NCBI GenBank assembly: GCA_022885665.1
Contig: JAGQDJ010000012.1
Location: 1 to 64,000 of the forward strand
Reading direction: 5' to 3'
Length of the DNA stretch: 64,000 nucleotides
Source: Triops longicaudatus
Taxonomy: Eukaryota; Arthropoda; Branchiopoda; Notostraca; Triopsidae
A program made the translations under genes and the position numbers. Below are positions 12,155 through 24,235 of this stretch, piece by piece. The notes under the pieces were generated by a model that did no database searches, had not been told where the DNA came from, and worked only from the letters and a program-made list of their open reading frames with translations. How positions within the stretch are numbered: position 1 is the first letter of the stretch; every line of letters begins with the position of its first letter.

Positions 12155-15100
12155 TTATTCAAGAGCCGTGACTTGGCACTCTTTAAAATCATCGCAACCT
12201 GCGATGAGTTTGTACATTTGGCTTCCAATAATAGTTTGGAGCTTAGCAAACGGCGAATAGGCTTGTAACGTTTCCGAATTTCCCACAATTACCAATTTTA
12301 CTTTTGCACGTGTAACGGCCACCGTCAATCTGCGTAAATCCTCTAAAATTTCTCCTTTCTGAAAAAATCGAAACAATATAAACAAAACTGAAAATAATAA
12401 ATTGATTGAATTATGATATACCGTGTTGTTCGTCGACGTGGTTTCGCCTAATTTCTGACTTCGCGTGCAGGAATACATCAGAACATCCTTATCTTTGCCT
12501 TGGTACTGATCCACCGTATTCACTTCCAAATTGGGCCACATTTTTTCCAGCTTTCTTCGGATTGCTTGCACTTGAGACTGGTATGGCGCTACTACTCCGA
12601 TAGTATCCACAGGCACGCCACACTGTCAAAAAAAAAAATACATAAAAAATAATAAATAAATAAAAAAAATCAAGACGAAGAAGAAAATAAATAAAAATTA
12701 ATTCAAGGAGTAAAAAATAAATATAAAAATAAATAAATAAAATAAAAATAATAAAAATCCCGGAACGTTTAAATGACCTTTATATTTTATTTAATAAGGA
12801 GTAATTACAGCACGTAATTCGTTTTTGTCTTGGTTACGGTCAAGTGGGCTTATTCTAAAGAATGGGCATTTTTTTCGTTTTCCTGTTTATCTCATCAAAC
12901 TTTTGAATAAAAAGGAAATGTTCCTTTTAGAAAACCAGGCGGAATCGCATAAGCAGATTTTTATTGGAGTGGTGGCACGTGTGAGTATTTCACTTTTGAA
13001 GTACGCGTAAATTGCATGACAAAAGTCACAAATCCCATTTTTGCAGAAAATTTCGTGATCAACTTCGTGAAATCCCAAAAAAATGAGAACTATTTCTATT
13101 TATTTAGTTCAAAATAAAAACGCTTAGACAAATTTACCTTTGTTAGTGACTGAATTAAGCAAGAAACCAAGTTTTGTTCAAACTCGTTAACGACCCCGGC
13201 TTGCTTCAGTAGTTGTGTCTCTCGGGCTTCAATTTGCGACGTATCCACCCACACCACAGGCTGTTCGGGCTCTAATACATTTTTCACCCACGCAGGAAAT
13301 TGCGCAAACACCTGTCACGAGGAAAAGACACTTTCTTTATGTTACCCAAAACCGCACATTTTTTTTATACCAACGATTCCCACCATAAACCCTTTTACTT
13401 TTACTGTTTTCCGTGTTATTTACTTTCTTCCGTTTTCCTTTTTATCTAGTTTTTACTTTTATTTTTAAGGAACTATTAACTTACTTCTTGTTGTCTAACA
13501 ATCATGCGAGCATTTCGAACTTGTTCGTTTCCAGCTTGCAGTTTTCCTTCATACACCAACGCATTGGCCACGTCCATTATCGGCCCACACATTCTGTACT
13601 GGAGTTGTAAGGGTAAAATCGCCTTTTCCGCGCCTTCTTCGGCCAAGTGGGCAAACAGCGACTTTTCTAAGCCCAGAGATCTGAAATAGAGACAAGTCAA
13701 CGCGAATAATTAGAAAACGTGACGTCAGATAGGGCAATTAACACGCTCATAAATGTAGATGATCGTCGTGCGTGAACATGGGACAAAAGATCAAGGTGAC
13801 TTGGGTGTCTGAACCCTTAATTGCTCTTCTTAGTCCGCAAGTGTGTTTAAGTTGTTAGACCATACAACGTGAAGCTTCATCCCCTCTTCTTCCCGATTTT
13901 CCCATATAACAAGCCAGTCGTGAAATATTTATTTTCCAAGGCCTCGCTCGTATGACGGCCACACGAAAGTTCCACGATTCTGGTGCGTGACGTAAGAACA
14001 AATACAACGCCCTCCCGAAAAAGACAAAAGCTGTCCAAAAAATGGAAACACAAGATAAGGAAAGTTTTTTGCGTGAATTATTCGGAAATCGAGCATGAAT
14101 TTGAGGCCAATGTCAGAAATAGTCTAACAAGGCTGCGATAAAACTGAATTCCTTATCACGCCCACTGACTCGAAATAATTAATTCTCTAACTTGTTATAC
14201 CCAAATTTACGAAATAATTCAAAAATTCATTAAAATCAGATAAAACTATAATTTAAATCCCCATTCAAATTTAGCGCTACTGTGTAATTATTGACGGGCA
14301 TATTATACAACGCCATTATTTAAAAATAAAATTCAAAGATAGCATGACGAAAGAAAATATTACACAGGAAATACTAATGAGTACACAAATCTTGGAAAAA
14401 TCAGTTCCGCGGTACTTTTCACTTTCATTCAAATCCGGGATAGACATGCTGTTACAATGATGTTACTTGATGGAAAATGCTAAGATTACTTCGCAGTTAG
14501 ATCAACAGTTCCGGCTGTTAAATGCGGAAAAGCGAATTGTTCAAGTTGTATTTAACCTTGAAGAGACTAACTGATTTTCAAGATACTGCTCGTTACAAAA
14601 TACGTAAAGAATAAGGGTTATATGCAAATTAGAGGAAAATTATTGCTGTCCAACAGCGAGGTTCACGTAAGAACCTCGACGAGGAGCAAGTCTAGTGACC
14701 ATTGTTTGCGGTTAGGTTAAAGGTGTTTATGTTATAAGTTACGACTCCAATAGCTGTGTCTATAAAGATAATAGATACAGTACACGGTAACTTCGTCCCC
14801 AAAATCATTTAAATAGGAATACATTGGTTATTTGAAATTAATAATATTCCAAAGAAACTCGAAAATTAGTTCTTCAGAGCTTTAAGACTATGAATCGATT
14901 TAGTATAGTTTAATATAAACTCTACTGTAGTAGTTACCTTACCATAGTAGAATTTCATTGTAACGAGCCTTTTCGGGACTAGGAAAACACTGCTCGGTAT
15001 ATCCAACGTTCGTTATATCGGAAGAAAGGCATTAAGGCTGTGTGGTAAATGTTGTGTCCGATTTCAATTCTTAAACTTTCCATTTTTATCTGCCACGTAA

Positions 15101-18100
15101 ATAATAATAGCAATAATAATACAATTATTATTGCTATTATTATTTTAATAGAAAATAGCTCTGAATTGCAGGTGAATTAGTTTCCTTCAATTTGGTCCCA
15201 TTTACAAAAAACTGACAAAACTAGGTTTAACACAAACAGTTAATGCAAAACTTCCATGTTCCGTGAAAAAAAAAAAAAAAAAAAGTCGTGCGAAATGAAA
15301 CTACGACACCTACGATTTTGACCGTGGACAAAGACGAATACAGTTCCACCACAAAACTGCCGCCCAATCTCTGCGATTATCATCTGTCACGTCTTTCGGT
15401 ACCATTTCTCAAAGTCTATAATAATAAATTACTGTCCTTCGACTTATTCCCTTCGCCACCCTCGTCCTTTTCCAGACCGAACTTTACGGTAATCGAAAGC
15501 CGCTTTAACGCTTCCGGCTACAGAACGCTTTAGGCAGCCCCCCAAAACGGGCGTGGTTTTCATCAATTTTTTAGTATATAAGCTCCTCACCTACAATAGT
15601 ACCTTCATCCCACTCCCAAGCGTTCCTCAAGCTTCAACAGCTTCAGTTCAGCAATTCAACATGAACACCTACGTAAGTACCATCTTAATAACCTTTCACT
15701 TGTATTTTTTAAATAAATTTAATAACTCACAAGTATAATTCAATATTAAAATTGACACAACGGGTTCAAGTTTGCCATAATTTCAATAAGCGTGAACCTT
15801 TGCTCTGGTCTGGCACACTTACGCGAATATTACCGAAAACCGATTAAATCTTATAAATTAATAAGAATATTTCAGAGTAAGAAACTAATCTTAAATCTGT
15901 TTCCCTTTCACTCATTTGTACATTTCCTTTGTTGCAGTATAAAACCGAGTAAAGTTGAAAGTAGATCATTATCAGTCCCAACGATTTTTAACACAATATA
16001 ATTACTAATAAATTACCAAACTTTTTAACATATTTATGCCTAAAAATGTTCAATTTAATTCTTTGTCCTTATTTTTAAATTTTCAATGTATTCAGTTTAT
16101 TTATTATAAATATTAATGTAATATTACGTTATTTATTAATAAATCTTTGAAATATCAATGGCTTAACTGAAATCTTTAACAACCAATTCTCCATTTTCGT
16201 TCCAGGTATGCTTATTAGCTCTCGTGAGCGTCACAGCAGCCCAACCCTTCCTGTCTGTCCTTCGTGCTGCCCCTGTCCCCGCCCCCATCGTCCCTGTCAC
16301 CACTTCTTCCCAATTTCACAGCCAAGATGAACTCGGCCAGTACTCGTATGGCTACAACGACGGCAACTCGGCCAAAGTAGAGACCAAGGACGCCTTTGGC
16401 ATCACCCGAGGCTCTTATTCCTACGTTGCTCCTAATGGCCAAGTAATCCAAAACTCGTATGTTGCTGACGGAAACGGTTTCCGCTCCTCCCTGGCGCCAT
16501 CTGACGGTAATGCCGGTCCTTTGGTGGCTCGCGTGCCTGCTCCCGTGGTCAGCATCAGCCCGAATCACATTCCTGCCCCAGTGGTCAAGGTCAGCCCCGC
16601 CCCTATCCCCGCTCCCTTGGTCAAAGTTAGCCCCGCCTCTATTCCTGCTCCTTTGACCCAATTTAGCTCCGCCCCCGTACACACTCCTGTCGTTTACAGC
16701 CCCTACAATTACGGTGTGGGAGCAGGATTCGGTTACAACGCGCCCTGGTGGTAAATTTTGCCAACAAGTCACCCCCAATTCATCTTGTTGCCCTTTCAGA
16801 CCACCATTTCATGTAAACTCTTGTTTGAAGACCATTTTAGCTTCCAACTCATCGCGAAAATCAAATACACGCATTTTGTTACTCACTAAAAGGTTTCGTC
16901 TAAGAATGCAAACTTATTTTAAGTTAAATTTGTGCTTACTTTGCTTTCGTCGATTGCACTACGGGAGGTAATTGCAACGGGTCTCCGACTAAAACGAATT
17001 TGTTAGCCTTGAACAAAGGACCCAGTGTTGAGAGGAGTAAGGTTTGGGCAGCTTCGTCCACGATACACATGGAAAAGGTCCGTTTTTGCAAAAGGGCGTG
17101 GCCACTGCCAAGACAAGTTGTTCCTACAACCATCTAACGAAGACATAAATAATTAGTACAATAATATAAATAATGCAGGGTAACTGGTAGAATTAAATGC
17201 AAAAATATAAAAATAAATTGGAGAGCCAAACATAAAAAGCTACTTGAAAAAATACAGAAAAGACATCAAACGACGTGAAAACTACCCGAAGAAAGAGTGT
17301 TGCCATTAATAAATAAAAAAAAATTCACTCTAATTTTTTTAACTTTTGTGAAACATGTAAGAAACGGCAACGAGCACAAGCTCACGCCTAGGCACTCAAA
17401 AAAGAAAACAAAAAAAAACAAAAAAAAAAACTCACTTTGCTGTTATAAATACGTTTGAGTTCTTCGAGGTTAGTACAACAGCCCAGCACAGCTTTTTCGC
17501 TAAAAGGCCTGAGAGTCGGATGGATACGCTGGTCTTGGCCAAGCCGTAGAATCGGCAAGTTGAACGGAAGAAGGCGAAGCAAGACGTTATCCACGGCTGA
17601 ATGAGTATTGGAAGTAACCAACACCGAGTGTCCCAACATGACAGCTAAACGAATCAGGGCTACTATCACTTGCGTTTTTCCTAAGAAAAATAAACAATAC
17701 AAAAATAATAAAGAAACAGATTTTCGAAAATCGCTGAATCAAATAAAGCATCTTAATTCCTTTTTCAATTGACATTCTTTATACACAGCATAATCCCGTT
17801 AAAACGAACCTCCAGGAATATCAAATACTGTCCGAAGTTCTTTATATCGGATACCTTTTCTCTGCAGTTACATAGCTTGGGGCCTGTTGTATCTGACAGT
17901 GCTTTCTAAAGGCTTTGTTCTAACGAAAGTGTATAGTATTCAGAACTGTTAATAGTGTACCTGTGCCAGGCATCCCGTGAATAAGGCAGTAATCCTGTGA
18001 CGTAAGGGCTGTCAACAGCGCTCTCTGTTGATTTATATTCAAAGCAGCTAAAATATGTTTGCCATCCGTGGTCAAACGTTTCGGCAGTCCTTTGGCGAAA

Positions 18101-21100
18101 GATGGAGGGTTCCTACACAAATGTACTACGTAAACAAACAATTTCGTTTTTGACCCAAACAGTACTTGTCAATTATGAGCTCTCTAAGCTTTGCCGCTGT
18201 AGGACAGTCGTCCATTAATGTCACTAAATTCCCCATTAAGCTTGCGACACCACTTTGGTATTCCATGCGGTCAATCGAAAATGTTTCTCCCTTATAAAGC
18301 TTCAAATTTCTACACAAAGACAAAATAATGCCAATAAACAATATTTTCGAAACAAAGCATTACAGATTGATAAAAACAGCGACAAAAATTATTATCAATT
18401 CAATTTTGCTGAAAATTTTATTTTAAATAGTACAGTAAGTTACCTGTCAGTTGAAATAATAATCGAAGTCGCATCAAGACGTGAAACATGGCCGGTGGCG
18501 ATAGCAATCCATTTCTGACAGCTGATAATCACAATTTCGCCGCTTTGTATGCCCTCGGAAGGAAAAGGAGCATTCGGACGCACAAAAGTGACTTCCCAAA
18601 AGTCTCCAACCGGAACTGTTTTGATTATAAGGCACCCGGTTAGGCATCGTCCAGTTTTCTCCCGTTCCTGGGGAGTTTTAGTCCACAAATCTTTCGTCTT
18701 GCCGTTCTTGAGCACCTCCATATTCTCCAAACGCATTAAAAGACTCCAGTTTTTGTAAAAATTTATATGTCCCGAAGTTAAATGCGATAAGGCACGAGGA
18801 ACTAATACTGCCATGTCATGTGGCGGCTCAGGTACTGAGGAGGTAGCCCTAAAAAATTTCATACGCAATTATTTACACGATTTAAGCATTCTGCAAGCTA
18901 ATTACTGTTGATAAATTGAGCAAACGGTGAGGAAATCACATCTTTCGCACGCTTTCATGCGATCTATAGGAGAAGGCAAAGGAGCCTCAACCAGATTTCC
19001 GTCTACTAGGGTGGGCGGGGCTAAAATGCTGAACACCATCTCATTCCGAAGCTGCACTAACTGACTTTTCTCCATGGTTCCCGCTGGCACATCGTTCATG
19101 GCACAATCCCTTACAGAAAAAGTCGAAAGAAGAGGAGAATATTAATGACTATGAAAACGAAACGTGAATAAATTAAAAACCAAAATCAGACTCACTAAAC
19201 ATCGCAGAATGAACAAAATCCAGACGAAAATAAAAATTAAAAAGATACAAAAATGTCGAAAAATAAAGGAAAACTTAAATTCAAAGCTTTAACGGACCAA
19301 AAAAAAAAGAATATTTGTATTATTAGGCAAATAATTACTTCAGGTAAAGCAGCAGACCGCCTTCGGGGTCTTGATGGCGTTCTGCGAGCATCATTGAGTA
19401 AAGTGTCAATTGCCCTCGATGTTCAGCCGAAAATGAGCTTTTTCCCGTCTTCAACTCCAAAGGCACAATCTAAAATATATTTATATATGTAAAATTATCT
19501 AAGTTTACGTCAATTCAGTCTTCTAAGTAAACATTCCTTCTCCGTTTTTCTTCGACAAAAACATTTCTGTAGACAATACATACTTTTCTCGCATGGTTAT
19601 GAACCGCAACTTCCACTGTTAAATCGATTTTCCCTTTGATACCCAAACGCGGCGACCAAACGTTTTCTTCAATGTCGCGTACTTCGCAAATCTTGCCTGG
19701 CCATTCTACACGCTTAGTTGGTTTTCTTCTCGGTTCTTGCGTACACGGAACAGGCTCCGGCACGTCCACGTTCTTCCCGAACACGTATTTGTCTATTATG
19801 TACCGAATTTGAGGCACATAATGCAGCAAACTTTGACGAATTTCATCCTCGTCCAATCCCAAGGCTAATAACTGCTGCAAAGTGTGACTTTCTCTCAAAA
19901 GTTCATCAACAAGAGCTGCTGTGTAACTAAGCTGGTCAGGCTTTTGTATGCTCTATTATAAAAAAGAGAATAAAATAAACAACTGAATAATAAAGAAAAA
20001 AAAATGCAAATTCGTAAAAAATAAAAACACATAGTAAAAGTGAATAAAGGCAATACTTTGAAAATAAAGAATTGGAAAGGTATAATTGATGGCTGTTTTT
20101 CAGTTATTACTTTTTGCAGCATTTCGTGCACCAGAGATCCGACTAACATAGCTTTATTGCTTTGACAGCCTTTAATGCGTTCTGACAAGACTGCTTTTCT
20201 CATACAAAAGATGGATGCTACCACCGACGTGCCCGAAATGAGGATATCAGGCTGAATCACGACTAAACCTTGCTTCTGGTCGACAATACACTCATTGTGC
20301 TCCCAATATCCTTGAATATTGACAATGTCTCCAGCGCGAACTACACTATGCAGCCTACAATTAGGAAAAAAATATTTGTTACTGTTATTATTATTTTTAT
20401 TTATTTTTTTTAACGCATGATCCACAGTTATATGTGTAGATCTTGTAGCTTACCACATATCTCTAAGGCGACAAATCTTGTTGCCTTCCAAATGCATGAC
20501 TATTTCCCTATTTTCGACGCATTCGACTCGCTCCACTACGTGTCTTCCCAATTCCAAGTAATCCGCAAACGAATCTTTGGTTTTACTCGATCTGGGTGCG
20601 TCTACGACTTCGCTGAACGACAGAGCTTTGCTAATGCAACTGGAAAGGTCCATTTCAGCAATAATGTTGTCAAAGCTGTCTTCTTCCATGATGACTGTTT
20701 CTTCAATTTTGCAGACGGCAGGTTTCTTTTTGTCAGGAGAGAAACCAGTTGACTCTGAAGTTATTAAACTTCGCTTGCACCTCGGAAGACTGGACGATTG
20801 GCTTTTGGTGGGCGTTTGGCTTAGGATGCAGGAAGAGAGGGAGGACGGAGAACTTGGCAGAGAATTTTTTATTCTGGTAAACAAGTTTCCACTTACAACT
20901 TGCGGAGTGGCAGGGATGCATGACGGGCTGCTAACAGAGTCACTCAAATCCAAACGTGATTCGGGAGTTGGAGGAATATACGTAACAGAAGTGTTGTTTT
21001 TGGAGAATTCCGGTGTTGGAGGAATAATATCCGAATTGTCCAGTGTCGAAACGAGAGAAGTAATTGGACTACATAGAACGCTCGGAGACTTTGTTTGACG

Positions 21101-21126
21101 ATCTGGTAGTTGTGAAACTAAACGTT

Positions 21127-21167
<41 letters not shown>

Positions 21168-21511
21168 ATAATAATAAATAACGAGTAAGAAAATATTATG
21201 AAACTATCTGAACAACAAAGACTTAAAGCAAGATATCTACTTAGGAATTCTTGTTTGCTCGGGCTAGTTTCCTGAGAACTCTGTATGTGATTACTGGTAC
21301 AAAGGGCAGCTTTGGTTGAGCATGATGTTTCAACTTTGTTTGTGTTCACGTGGGTGTTTTTGACGAAGAAATTCGAAATCTTTTTCTGATTGGAGTCAAC
21401 TACAACCTGAGAAAAGAAAATATGTCAGTAATATAATAACGCTATCTAAATTATAATTAAAAAAAAAAATACCTTCTTGGCACTTTGGCTCCTAGAAATC
21501 TTTTTCTTCAT
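12155..21511 (-). CDS. DNA2: DNA replication ATP-dependent helicase/nuclease DNA2
   Basis: Nuclease-helicase that cuts flaps and resects ends. Sixteen exons in transcript order: 21511-21473, 21406-21241, 21117-20454, 20354-20111, 19952-19584, 19469-19339, 19109-18906, 18848-18444, 18309-18166, 18112-17961, 17680-17436, 17133-16940, 13680-13485, 13311-13138, 12622-12422, 12358-12155; 1,243 residues (human about 1,060). The extra length is a disordered N-terminus (1-290) carrying a PIP-box-like QKKISNFF at 20-27 and three TP repeats. The RecB-like nuclease has GKIDLTVE, PLELKTGK and four likely Fe-S cysteines (one in the FCMRKAVL segment, then C-x2-C-x5-C in KACERCDFLTVC). Helicase motifs: Walker A GMPGTGKT (835-842, split by an intron), NTHSAVDN, VDEAAQ, GDPLQLPP, LQYRM, VNTVDQYQGKDKD and VAVTRAK. 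Key residues are intact. Intron 12 (13681-16939) holds a nested cuticle gene. Confidence 0.95.
14944..15030. mobile_element. Degenerate pogo-like MITE fragment
   Basis: TAGTAGAATTTCATTGTAAC followed by GAGCC, then TTCGTTATATCGGA about 60 bases on. The same layout recurs at 17785 and 55975 and resembles the termini at 4346-4480. The right terminus is unclear. Confidence 0.4.
15100..15144. repeat. Perfect 21-bp inverted repeat (AT-rich hairpin)
   Basis: The arm AATAATAATAGCAATAATAAT (15100-15120) and its exact reverse complement (15124-15144) are separated by ACA. It lies in the DNA2 large intron about 430 bases upstream of the nested cuticle gene's TATA box. Confidence 0.8.
15575..15582 (+). 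promoter_or_regulatory. TATA box of nested cuticle gene
   Basis: TATATAAG 86 bases before the ATG at 15661. A GGGCGTGG octamer sits just upstream at 15549-15556. Position and motif fit a core promoter. Confidence 0.65.
15661..16754 (+). CDS. Chitin-binding RR-type cuticle protein
   Basis: Structural protein of the exoskeleton. A four-codon first exon (15661-15672, MNTY) and one 533-nt intron lead to exon 16206-16754, giving 186 residues. This short first exon interrupting the signal peptide is the usual arthropod cuticle-gene layout. The signal peptide is MNTYVCLLALVSVTAA. At about residues 50-105 is a Rebers-Riddiford-like region: GQYSYGYNDGNSAKVETKD, then ITRGSYSYVAPNGQVIQNSY and VADGNGFR, the chitin-binding consensus. 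The C-terminus has low-complexity repeats of (I/V)PAPVVKVSPAP type, typical of cuticle proteins. The gene has its own TATA box and lies on the opposite strand inside DNA2 intron 12, so the two transcripts overlap antisense. No canonical AATAAA was seen nearby. Confidence 0.9.
17785..17865. mobile_element. Degenerate pogo-like MITE fragment in DNA2 intron 10
   Basis: ACAGCATAATCCCGTTAAAA followed by CGAACC, then GTTCTTTATATCGGATACC. The order matches the copies at 14944 and 55975. It sits in the intron that splits the DNA2 Walker A motif. Confidence 0.35.
21130..21165. repeat. Poly(A) run, (A)36 on + strand
   Basis: A 36-nt homopolymer. Read on the minus strand it is a U36 polypyrimidine tract ending about ten bases before the acceptor of DNA2 exon 3. 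Confidence 0.85.
21365..21388 (-). other. PIP-box codons in DNA2
   Basis: Encodes QKKISNFF, matching the PCNA-interacting consensus Q-x2-[ILM]-x2-[FY]-[FY], at residues 20-27 of the DNA2 model. Confidence 0.6.
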
Positions 21512-22145
21512 TTTCCTGAGCTGAATACAGCTTCTGGCCTTCCTCCCGCCAAAAATAATACTGATCCGCTGTGGCTAAAGTCTGAACTGCTCCAACATAG
21601 ATTGCGAACGACGAACGCGATCACGCGCGAAATCTGAACTCGAAATTTAAAGCGGCTTTGCTTAGTCTCTGTCGAGCTGGCATTTTCGAATGGCTACATT
21701 GGTGCACCATTTTTAGCTGGGCAAGTCTTACAAGGCGTCATCTTTATGAATCGAACGTCAACACACCAAAAGCAAATTAAATGCATTCTCACCTTTTCGC
21801 GCTGATCAAACGTCCCAAACTGTCTCCCATCCTTTAGTGCTCACATCACTTATTTTGAGTGATTCCCCTAAATCTCAATATACCCAATGAAGACGTAGGT
21901 TTATAAAACAATTGCTTCTTTTCATCCAAAGGTTGTCTACAAAACAAAGCTCTGTCAAGAACAATTTGACAGAAAATTACAAGCGCAAAGCATATGGGAG
22001 GAACGGATCAATGCAGCTTCTTCAATCGAAATTGTGACTTGGATTTAAAGTAACAAACCGCATTAGGAATCGCTTACAACATAGCAAATTACAAATATCT
22101 GGACAATAAAATATCAAAGGGGCCCAGTTATTTCAGGTTTACAAA
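21512..22145. other. DNA2 promoter region and gene A 3' flank
   Basis: Both neighbours read leftward, so this stretch holds the gene A 3' UTR and the DNA2 promoter. No TATA box or repeat could be supported. Confidence 0.4.
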
Positions 22146-24204
22146 TTATTCCGCCTCTTCTTCTTCCTCTACTTCTTCCTCGTCTTCTTCGCTGTCTGAC
22201 TCGGCTTCGTCCTTCGTGACCCCATTTCCTCCTTGAGGCTGCTTGGAACAATCTTCCAGGATTAACTGCGCATCCAAATTCATTAACTTCGCCATCGCAG
22301 CCACACTTACTTTAATAGGAATGCCTCCTTTCCTCCTTATATATGCAGTTACCTTTTTTAAGTCCAAAGGATTCACTTCTTTTTCGTGACAGTTTGACGG
22401 CTTCTTAGGCCTCGTTTCCTGCGAGAACCTGTATGTCGTCGATTTGCGTGCGACTGCCCGTAATTTCTGCATCTTAGGCGGTGAAGTCGCAAGCTTGGAT
22501 CCACTACGCGCTGGCTGTACTGTGGGTAACAGCGACAGCGTTGGTAACGGCAACAGTTTTCGAGGACTCGTACTGTAACTAACACCGCTCGTGGTTGCCT
22601 GAATCGGGGTTAAAACCGGTACCGGCACTGTTGGGGTACTGGCTGGACTAGTGGTCACCGACTCCGTCGCTGATTTCGTCGGTATACTTGTTTGTGCTCC
22701 CACAGTTTCGGACGCTTTAGCATCGTTGGTTTTGGCCGAGTTGCCCTTATTTTTCCTTACAGAAAATCCCGTCTCGTTTTCTTGCAACGGTCGACCATGA
22801 ACTTGCTGCCGTAACAACTCCAAAGCCGTTACGGCTGACGGAATTTTGCATAAAGTTTGCTCATTAGGGTGTTTCTTGGCAATATGCGCTATGCCACTGC
22901 CTTCGGTGAGGAAATAGGTCGAACATTTCGAGCATTGGTACGGTTTGCAGTGGACAGTTAAGTGGTTCATGGTACCCAGCTGGCTTACGGACTTGAAGGC
23001 GCAGAGTGGGCACTGGTAAACCAGTTTTTCCTGTTCTGCGTTCGAATCTCCGTTTGCAGTAGTACCTAGTGTCTCTTGAGCCGGTAATGTCGAGAATCGT
23101 ACCACATTTGCCGGATGCTTTTCGTCGTGATGTTTCTTGATCTCTTCCTCGCTGGAAACTCTCGCTTGACACCAATCGCAGACAAAAATTTCAGTTGTGG
23201 CTGACGTTTTCTTCGGAGGTAATTTTTTAGGTTGGACTTTGAGCAATCGTCGTGCTAACTGTGGATGGACATCTGCTGAATGTTGTCTCATAGCTTCGTA
23301 CTCTCCCGTTAGCTTACAATGCTGGCAGCGGTACTGGCCGGTCGGTTTAGGGCGTGGGACTTTGGGGGTATTTTTTTCTGACGAATAAGGTCGTACCTGA
23401 AAAGGCTGCGAATCGACAGAATTTTCAGCTAAAAACGCAGGGTAATGAACCTCGTCGTAATGATCTCGTAAAGTTTCGTGATTCGGCCCCGTGACGGGAC
23501 AATAAGCGCAGACGAATTTTTCGTTACCGGGTACACCGTCGTGGCTAGTGCTCGGAGCCGGGAAGAGAACGGGGCAAGTTTTGTTGACATGTTTTTCCAT
23601 GTCTTTGGCAGAAGTGCAGTTGTAGGTGCACGCCGGACAATGAAATTCTTGTTCACCAGTGGGTGTGTTGACAATTTGGGCGTTGCGTAAGTTACGGGTC
23701 GAAATTTGACGTGGCCGTTTTCTGCCTCTGGGTCTGGCATTAGCTGGGGGTGTGTCTTCGTCATCGACGGAAGGTGGTCTTTGGCTCGCATCGATTTCCG
23801 AGTTGTCAACGGGAGTTGGAGCTCCCGGAAGATCGGCAGCTTCTTGATCCATTGGTTCAGGCTTGATAGGCGTGGCCGCTTCGGAAGACAACTCTGAGAC
23901 GCTGCTGACGGTGTTAACGTCTGTTGCCTCTGGGATCTCGGGTTTGATAGTGGGTGGGCTTAAACGTGGCCGCTTGGTGGGTGACGAGGTAGCACCGTCT
24001 TCGGAAGGCACTTTATGCCACTTGCGCATGCGTAAAGGCCTGTTCAGGACTGTAGTCTGGTGGCGTAAGACTTGCTCCACCTTTATTTAGGGAAAAAGAT
24101 AAAGTTAACAGTTGTTAAATAAATAAAATTGTTAAATAAGTTGTTATCCTGTAAATAATGTGTAGTATGTTGGTATCATGTACATAAGCCACCGCCAACA
24201 CACC

Positions 24205-24235
<31 letters not shown>

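Noticed and set aside
16215..16778. 187-codon antisense frame opposite the cuticle gene
   Set aside because: It mirrors the GC-rich coding exon of the cuticle protein and has no domain or splice support.
20577..21098. 173-codon + strand frame over DNA2 exon 3
   Set aside because: Shadow of the DNA2 coding strand; no homology-like motifs.
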